IMG/VR virus record: IMGVR_UViG_3300035698_007153
Span: 1 to 33,847 of that record
Direction: 5' to 3' (one strand)
From: a virus
Length of the DNA: 33,847 nt
The notes below the pieces were generated by a model, which made no database searches, was not told where the DNA came from, and worked only from the letters and a program-made list of their open reading frames with translations. Position 1 is the first letter of the stretch; every line of letters begins with the position of its first letter. Positions 28,977 through 33,847 of this stretch are shown here, in pieces. Both the position numbers and the translations under genes were made by a program.

Positions 28977-31612
28977 AAGTAGAAGCTTCCGTAATAAATA
29001 ACATCTCGAAAGAGCTTAAGAAGATCTCTGGAGATGTTAAGAAATTCGGGAAGACAGCAGAGAGTACAGGTAGCAAGGCCTCAAGCTCTCTGGGGTCAAT
29101 GGGTAGCGCCTTTGGAGGGGTGTCGCTTGGTGCCGCAGGCGCAGCAGCGGCAGTTGTTGGTTTCGCAGTAGCCTTTGCAAAAGCAAACTCAGAGCTCGAA
29201 ACATACACTACTCAGTTCAGTGTGCTACTCGGTGGGATGGACCAGGCCAAGAAGCGGATGAAGGAGCTATCCAAGTTCGCTCAAACTACCCCGTTTAAGC
29301 TCTCAGAGGTAGCCGGGGCTTCTAAGACTCTACAGACCCTCACGCAAGGTACTCTTGCCACAGGCAAAGGCCTACGTATGGTAGGTGATGCAGCAGCTAT
29401 ATCCGGTGAATCATTCGAGAATCTCAGCGTACACGTCGGTAGAGCCTACGCCGGACTTAAAGGCAATAGGGCTATTGGTGAGTCACTGGCACGCCTGTCA
29501 GAGCTTGGTCTCGTAACAGTTGAAGCACGTAACCATATTGAGGATCTTCAGAAGGCAGGAAGAGGCAAAGCAGCTTGGTCAGTTCTGGAGAAGGAGCTCA
29601 TGAAGGTAGATGGCGGTATGGAAGCCCTGTCTAAGACAGCGGGAGGTCTTTCCTCAACCATACAAGATCAACTATCTGAGGCACTGAGGCAGCTCGGAGA
29701 AGGCGGTATATGGGATGGCATTACCGAGGGTCTTGAGAATGTTAGCTCCCTGCTAAATGACTTCCTCGATAGTGGGCTCTTGCCTAAGATAGGTGCAGCT
29801 TTCATATTCGCATTCGAAGCAGCAGTAGCCTCCATAAACCTCTTGATAGTCGCATGGAGTAAAGCACAAATATTCATGTTGAAAGCACTCAGGAAGATAA
29901 TGCAGGCCATACCAGGCAAGCTTATACCTGATGGTTGGATCAATGGGATTAAAGCAGCAGAAGCATCTATGCAGGAGTTCGGTGTAGACACAATGGGCGA
30001 TGTCACCACTGGGTTCGAGAAGATGACAAAGGCTGCTGAGACGATGGCTGGTATTCAGCAGAAAGAGGCTCAAGAGACTGAGAAGGCAACTGATAAGAAA
30101 AAGAAATCTGCAGCAGCTACCAAAAAGCAGGCAGACGCATACAAGAAGCTGCAGCTCGCTATACAGGCGGCACGCGCTTCTGCTGCCGACTACATGAGTT
30201 CTCTTGAGAATCTCAACCTACAGAGCTATGAGGTAGAGATTAAGGCCAACACAATGGCCTTCACTGAGCTCGCCGATGCACTTATCAAGGTAGGTAAGGC
30301 GGCAGAAGCTGAGGTGATCAAAACTGCCGGTATCACAAGGAATGCTGATATCTACATAGAGGCTCAGAACGAGATGGCCAGGTCAGCAGAAGATGCTGCC
30401 AGAGAAGCAATGGAGGCCTACGGAGAGCTTTTCAATATGCTTGAAAAGCAATCGAGTAAAAGGACTGTTGCGGTAAATTTCAGAATGGCTACCGGAACCC
30501 CTCCAAGTGCGTCCGACCTCACAGCAGATTCTTTAAGGGCTAAGGCTAAGCAGCAACCAAGTACAGCAGGTGACCGTGTCCAACACTTAGAAGCACTGCA
30601 ACAGCTTAAAGACTTTAATGCTGCCAAGAAGGCCATGCAGGATCAGGAAGATAGTGCAGCCCTAACAAGAACCATATCGGCTCAGAACAAGAGGTTCGCT
30701 ACCGTAGAGGGCCTATTGCTCGCAGAGCGTGACGCTAAGGCTAAGGTGGCTGAGGAAACAGGTGGAGACCTGTTGGCTATAAACAAGCAATTCACCGATA
30801 AGTCCATCATGCTCGAAGAGGTCCGTGCTGCCAAGATAGCTGAGGTAAGAGCTTCCGCTGCTGAAAGCCAGAGACAGGCTGAGATGCAAAGTATTGCTGA
30901 TCAGTTGGATATGTGGGGAGGGGCGGCTTCACAACTTGGTGATGTGATGAGTGGGTTTGCTCAGTTGAGAATTGACAACGTTAACAGAGTCAAGGACGCT
31001 GAAATAGCCGCTGCAGATCTCTCTTTCGAGAGAGAAAAAGCTGACATCCAGATGATGCGTACGTCTGCTAAGACCAAAGAGCGACTTGAAGGCGCTGCTA
31101 TGAGGAAGCATGTAGATGCTGTACAGGCAGCAAAGGATAAGGCAGATGCTGAAACCAAGAGGGCTGCGGCCTTCCAGAAGGGTGTTGCAATTGGTCAGGC
31201 TACGATAGCCGCTGCCCAGGCCGTGGTAACCGCACTTACGGTACCACCTCCTGCCGGTATAGCGCTCGCAGCAATAGTCGGAGCAATAGGGGCAGCCCAG
31301 ATAGCCCTAATAATGGCTACCCCGGCATTTGCCAAGGGTGGTATTGTACCAGGCACAGGTGGGGTTGACTCGGTAGATGCCAAGCTCTCACCTGGTGAGA
31401 TGGTGCTCACGAAGGGCATGCAGATGAACCTGTTCAAGCAGCTTAAGGGCGGCGGGCCTGGTGGTGGAGTCTCTATGGGTGACATGAACATTGTGATCCA
31501 CGGAGATGCTGACAGAGATATGGTTGAGGGAGCTTTGGCTTCTTCCAGAGAACAGCAGATGGAGAACATGAGAGAGTTACTTAATGAGATGGAATACGCG
31601 GGGCAGCTCTAA
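28961..31612 (+). CDS. Tail tape measure protein
   Basis: 883 residues, the longest head/tail gene on this strand, ATG overlapping the chaperone extension. Typical tape measure layout: an N-terminal helical and glycine-rich hydrophobic segment (residues about 50-75), a long amphipathic helical body with Lys/Ala/Glu, two hydrophobic regions near 275-300 and 765-810 (LAAIVGAIGAAQIALIMATP), then a FAKGGIVPGTGGVDSVDAKL stretch found in many tape measure proteins. At the usual 0.15 nm per residue this predicts a tail of about 130 nm. No lysozyme or peptidase domain was seen. Confidence 0.9.
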   Translation: MAQKIEVEASVINNISKELKKISGDVKKFGKTAESTGSKASSSLGSMGSAFGGVSLGAAGAAAAVVGFAVAFAKANSELETYTTQFSVLLGGMDQAKKRMKELSKFAQTTPFKLSEVAGASKTLQTLTQGTLATGKGLRMVGDAAAISGESFENLSVHVGRAYAGLKGNRAIGESLARLSELGLVTVEARNHIEDLQKAGRGKAAWSVLEKELMKVDGGMEALSKTAGGLSSTIQDQLSEALRQLGEGGIWDGITEGLENVSSLLNDFLDSGLLPKIGAAFIFAFEAAVASINLLIVAWSKAQIFMLKALRKIMQAIPGKLIPDGWINGIKAAEASMQEFGVDTMGDVTTGFEKMTKAAETMAGIQQKEAQETEKATDKKKKSAAATKKQADAYKKLQLAIQAARASAADYMSSLENLNLQSYEVEIKANTMAFTELADALIKVGKAAEAEVIKTAGITRNADIYIEAQNEMARSAEDAAREAMEAYGELFNMLEKQSSKRTVAVNFRMATGTPPSASDLTADSLRAKAKQQPSTAGDRVQHLEALQQLKDFNAAKKAMQDQEDSAALTRTISAQNKRFATVEGLLLAERDAKAKVAEETGGDLLAINKQFTDKSIMLEEVRAAKIAEVRASAAESQRQAEMQSIADQLDMWGGAASQLGDVMSGFAQLRIDNVNRVKDAEIAAADLSFEREKADIQMMRTSAKTKERLEGAAMRKHVDAVQAAKDKADAETKRAAAFQKGVAIGQATIAAAQAVVTALTVPPPAGIALAAIVGAIGAAQIALIMATPAFAKGGIVPGTGGVDSVDAKLSPGEMVLTKGMQMNLFKQLKGGGPGGGVSMGDMNIVIHGDADRDMVEGALASSREQQMENMRELLNEMEYAGQL

Positions 31613-32382
31613 TGCATATCAGCGGTGTAGGCATAACGGAGTTCGAGGCTGACATAAAGCCCGACTTCCGTCCACTCACTACTCTGGCCATCAATTGGCA
31701 GCAGAGGAGCGATGGTAATTATGTGGGCACTGACCGTGGTACATCAGCGGATGTATACCAGGCTGACTTCAGGCTCTATGCTCATGAGTACAAGATCAAC
31801 CAGTTCATTGATGAGCTCCAGGATAACAGAGAGCTGTTCAGCAATGTCATCACGATGTCTTGGTTCAGTGATACTGAGCATATCTTCGGGGCAGATGTGG
31901 ACCACTCGGGATCAATCTCGGCTACGGTATTAGAGTTCGACACGAAGAAGCAGGGATCTTGGAAGGGATTCGGACTCCGTTGTAAGGCTCAAGCCCTGTC
32001 TCCGAGTTTTACCGGGTCCGGATCCCTCCCTACTTTCAAGTGGCTCGGGGTCGGTTACGAGGGTGATAGTGACCCAACTATCCTGAAGCCTGACAGCTAT
32101 GACGGTACGTTCGCGTACATGGATCATGAAGCTGATGCAGGTACCTTCAAGGGGATCCTGACACTCACCGATGCCGAGATGATAGCCTTCCGGAGATACG
32201 CAGCCTCTCAGAGGACCGGCGTGTTCACGATCAATGACATCTACGGGGTAGACTATCCGTTCGGTAGCAGGAGAGGAACCACTTATCCGATCTCAGCGAG
32301 ACTGGTGAATTGGAAAGACCTCGGGATGTACGGTGTCCATTGGTGGCGTGTAGAGGTAACATTCGCGGAGGTGATCTCATGA
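31612..32382 (+). CDS. Distal tail (Dit-like) protein
   Basis: 256 residues, ATG overlapping the tape measure stop by one base. Beta-rich; N-terminal half (ADVYQADFRLYAHEYKINQF) and a GFGLRCKAQALSPSF segment, then a C-terminal domain with FTINDIYGVDYPFGSRRG and a GVHWWRVEVTFAEV ending. Position directly after the tape measure is where distal tail proteins lie; they form the ring between tube and hub. Assignment rests on context and fold impression. The stop TGA overlaps the next start as ATGA. Confidence 0.55.
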   Translation: MHISGVGITEFEADIKPDFRPLTTLAINWQQRSDGNYVGTDRGTSADVYQADFRLYAHEYKINQFIDELQDNRELFSNVITMSWFSDTEHIFGADVDHSGSISATVLEFDTKKQGSWKGFGLRCKAQALSPSFTGSGSLPTFKWLGVGYEGDSDPTILKPDSYDGTFAYMDHEADAGTFKGILTLTDAEMIAFRRYAASQRTGVFTINDIYGVDYPFGSRRGTTYPISARLVNWKDLGMYGVHWWRVEVTFAEVIS

Positions 32383-32825
32383 CCATCGCCGTGAACCCAG
32401 TACGTCACACGATAATGGGCAAGAAGTTCCTGGGCATGCTGCCGGTGGTCTCGTCTAAGACCAGGGCAACTGTCGAAGGATATATGGAGATCAAGATACC
32501 GACGCTATTGTCGGTTGGCACCCCAGTTGTGGGTGTGTATGCTATACAGGCTCCCACCGATGATGATGGGAGATACATCCGGACAGCTCCGAATACGAAT
32601 CTTTATACGAGCTATCCAGGATGTTTGGAGTACAGCATAACTGAGAAAACAAGCGGTAGGGTTGTGGTCTTCTGGAGGTTTCTCTTGGAGGCTTTACCCA
32701 GTGTGTCTCAGGACACCTATTACAGCGTAGAGATAAACATAGAGGATGAAGACAATGCAGACACGGCTACCACCTCGAATGTGAAGGGGCAGGTCATAGT
32801 CAAAGCCAGCGATAGCATTGTCTAA
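32379..32825 (+). CDS. Small tail protein, stand-alone paralogue of the fibre N-terminal domain
   Basis: 148 residues from ATG at 32379 (an upstream in-frame start at 32310 lies inside the Dit-like gene). NPVRHTIMGKKFLGMLPVV, then VEGYMEIKIPTL, LYTSYPGCLEYSITEKTSGR and a final VEINIEDEDNADTATTSNV align along their length with residues 1-145 of the collagen fibre that follows (NPLRHTILGKKITAFLPVV, IEGYIDIKIGTL, LYGTYPGSLTYSIDEKSSGR). It is a beta-rich domain that would plug into the tail tip. The stand-alone copy lacks the collagen stalk. Probably an attachment ring or adaptor. Confidence 0.65.
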   Translation: MTIAVNPVRHTIMGKKFLGMLPVVSSKTRATVEGYMEIKIPTLLSVGTPVVGVYAIQAPTDDDGRYIRTAPNTNLYTSYPGCLEYSITEKTSGRVVVFWRFLLEALPSVSQDTYYSVEINIEDEDNADTATTSNVKGQVIVKASDSIV

Positions 32826-32870
32826 TCCATGGGGCCAAGCACCCCTTTATCCAAATAAGGATGGAATAGA

Positions 32871-33847
32871 ATGGCACGGATCAACCCACTGCGGCATACG
32901 ATACTCGGTAAGAAGATTACTGCATTCCTCCCGGTCGTTGAGACCAAGGTCGACCAGACCATTGAGGGGTATATCGATATTAAGATCGGTACGCTCACTG
33001 ATGTGGATCAGTTGGCTGCTGAGATCTATCGGGTAATCCCGCCTTCTTCCACAGAGACCAGGTATTCCAGGTACGGCTCAGAGCTGTACGGGACATACCC
33101 TGGATCCCTCACCTATTCAATCGACGAGAAGTCATCTGGCCGTCAGACACTGTTCTGGCGGTTCCGGCCTGATGCTATGACAGGGATCAATCCCGAGCAT
33201 GGCCAGTACTACGGGTTAGAGTTCTCGGTTAGTGAGACCGGTGCCGTAGGCACAGCCGCTACTGTAGAGGTAGGCCCGGACGTCGTGGTCCAGCTCCAGA
33301 ACTTGATCGATGATACAGGCATCACTGGTACAACCTCTGAGAGCGTCTATGAAGGCCCTCAAGGTGACACGGGATTTGGTGGACCTGGCCCACAAGGGGA
33401 CACAGGAGTCCAAGGTGTCCCTGGCGGAGCTACTGGATACGCAGGGACCACAGGAGCTGATGGTATTACAGGAGCCTCTTCGATAGGTTCTACTGGTCCT
33501 GTCGGTATGACAGGAGCCCAGGGTAACCAGGGTGACACTGGAGTACAGGGTGCCCAAGGAGATACAGGCTCACAAGGTTTGACCGGTGGGTGTGGTGATA
33601 CTGGTGCTCAGGGTATCCAAGGGGACACAGGAGTCCAAGGGGCACAAGGAGATCAGGGAGACACAGGAGCTCAAGGCCTCCAAGGCACACAGGGAGACCA
33701 GGGAGATACCGGGTTGGCCGGATCCGATGGTAGCCAGGGCAATACAGGTTCTGAGGGACAAACGGGCGCACAAGGCCTCCAAGGAGCTCAAGGCGATCAG
33801 GGCGAAACAGGCTTGGCAGGTGCTGCTGGATCCCAAGGAGACCAGGG
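32871..33847 (+). CDS. Collagen-like tail fibre protein, N-terminal part (runs off the right end)
   Basis: At least 325 residues from ATG at 32871 (AAGGATGG upstream). Residues 1 to about 145 are the paralogous attachment domain shared with the preceding gene; residues about 150 onward are Gly-X-Y repeats (GDT, GVQ, GAQ, GDQ), with a break near GASSIGSTG, still open at the last base. The frame continues correctly into the collagen frame at the start of the window, and a 6-base CCAGGG overlap keeps Gly-X-Y register, giving a predicted protein of about 683 residues. Role: tail fibre shaft. Confidence 0.8.
   Translation, partial: MARINPLRHTILGKKITAFLPVVETKVDQTIEGYIDIKIGTLTDVDQLAAEIYRVIPPSSTETRYSRYGSELYGTYPGSLTYSIDEKSSGRQTLFWRFRPDAMTGINPEHGQYYGLEFSVSETGAVGTAATVEVGPDVVVQLQNLIDDTGITGTTSESVYEGPQGDTGFGGPGPQGDTGVQGVPGGATGYAGTTGADGITGASSIGSTGPVGMTGAQGNQGDTGVQGAQGDTGSQGLTGGCGDTGAQGIQGDTGVQGAQGDQGDTGAQGLQGTQGDQGDTGLAGSDGSQGNTGSEGQTGAQGLQGAQGDQGETGLAGAAGSQGDQ

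Noticed and set aside
1-33847. Diversity-generating retroelement or tRNA genes linked to the many fibres
   Set aside because: No reverse-transcriptase motif was seen in any frame, no template/variable repeat pair was noticed, and no tRNA-like cloverleaf was noticed.

Overview
The window looks like a bacteriophage genome, or most of one, with a long non-contractile (siphovirus-type) tail. It carries terminase small and large subunits, portal, a head-morphogenesis protein, scaffold, HK97-fold-type major capsid protein, connectors, tail terminator, tail tube, a tail-assembly-chaperone pair joined by a -1 frameshift, a tape measure protein, a distal-tail-like protein, a tail-tip hub and many fibres. 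No contractile sheath gene is visible. The host appears to be a bacterium: there are strong Shine-Dalgarno sites, a near-consensus sigma70-type promoter, intrinsic terminators and a lipoprotein signal. I cannot name the host.

Layout. Positions 1-11811 (+): an adhesion module. It contains two successive pairs of collagen-like fibre plus LamG/concanavalin-fold protein, two very small proteins, a beta-propeller-like protein with Ig-like domains, the large hub-like protein, and two further fibres. Positions 11818-14689 (-): small accessory genes including a glycosyltransferase, a lipoprotein and ribbon-helix-helix-like proteins. Positions 14800-16458 (+): two sigma-factor-like proteins flanking an unknown protein. 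Positions 16259-18104 (-): an ORF6N-domain protein, unknown proteins and a small ribbon-helix-helix-like protein, driven by a good promoter. Positions 18105-18613: a 509-base non-coding region packed with direct and inverted repeats. Positions 18614-33847 (+): packaging, head, connector and tail genes in canonical order, ending inside another collagen-like fibre.

The window ends and begins inside collagen-like reading frames that are in compatible frame. A 6-base overlap of the two ends keeps the Gly-X-Y register. Together with the gene order (tape measure, distal tail, fibres, hub) this suggests a circularly permuted genome opened inside one fibre gene. If so, the genome is about 33.8 kb and shows no recognisable polymerase, helicase, integrase or endolysin. 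Either it relies heavily on the host, those functions sit in unrecognised genes, or the window is incomplete.

The strongest points for follow-up are: an Ig-like domain split between two adjacent genes in a -1 relation; the collagen/LamG cassettes and the paralogue that gave rise to a collagen fibre; the two-sigma-factor operon with related palindromes at its own promoter and at the capsid operon; and the repeat-rich region upstream of the terminase.
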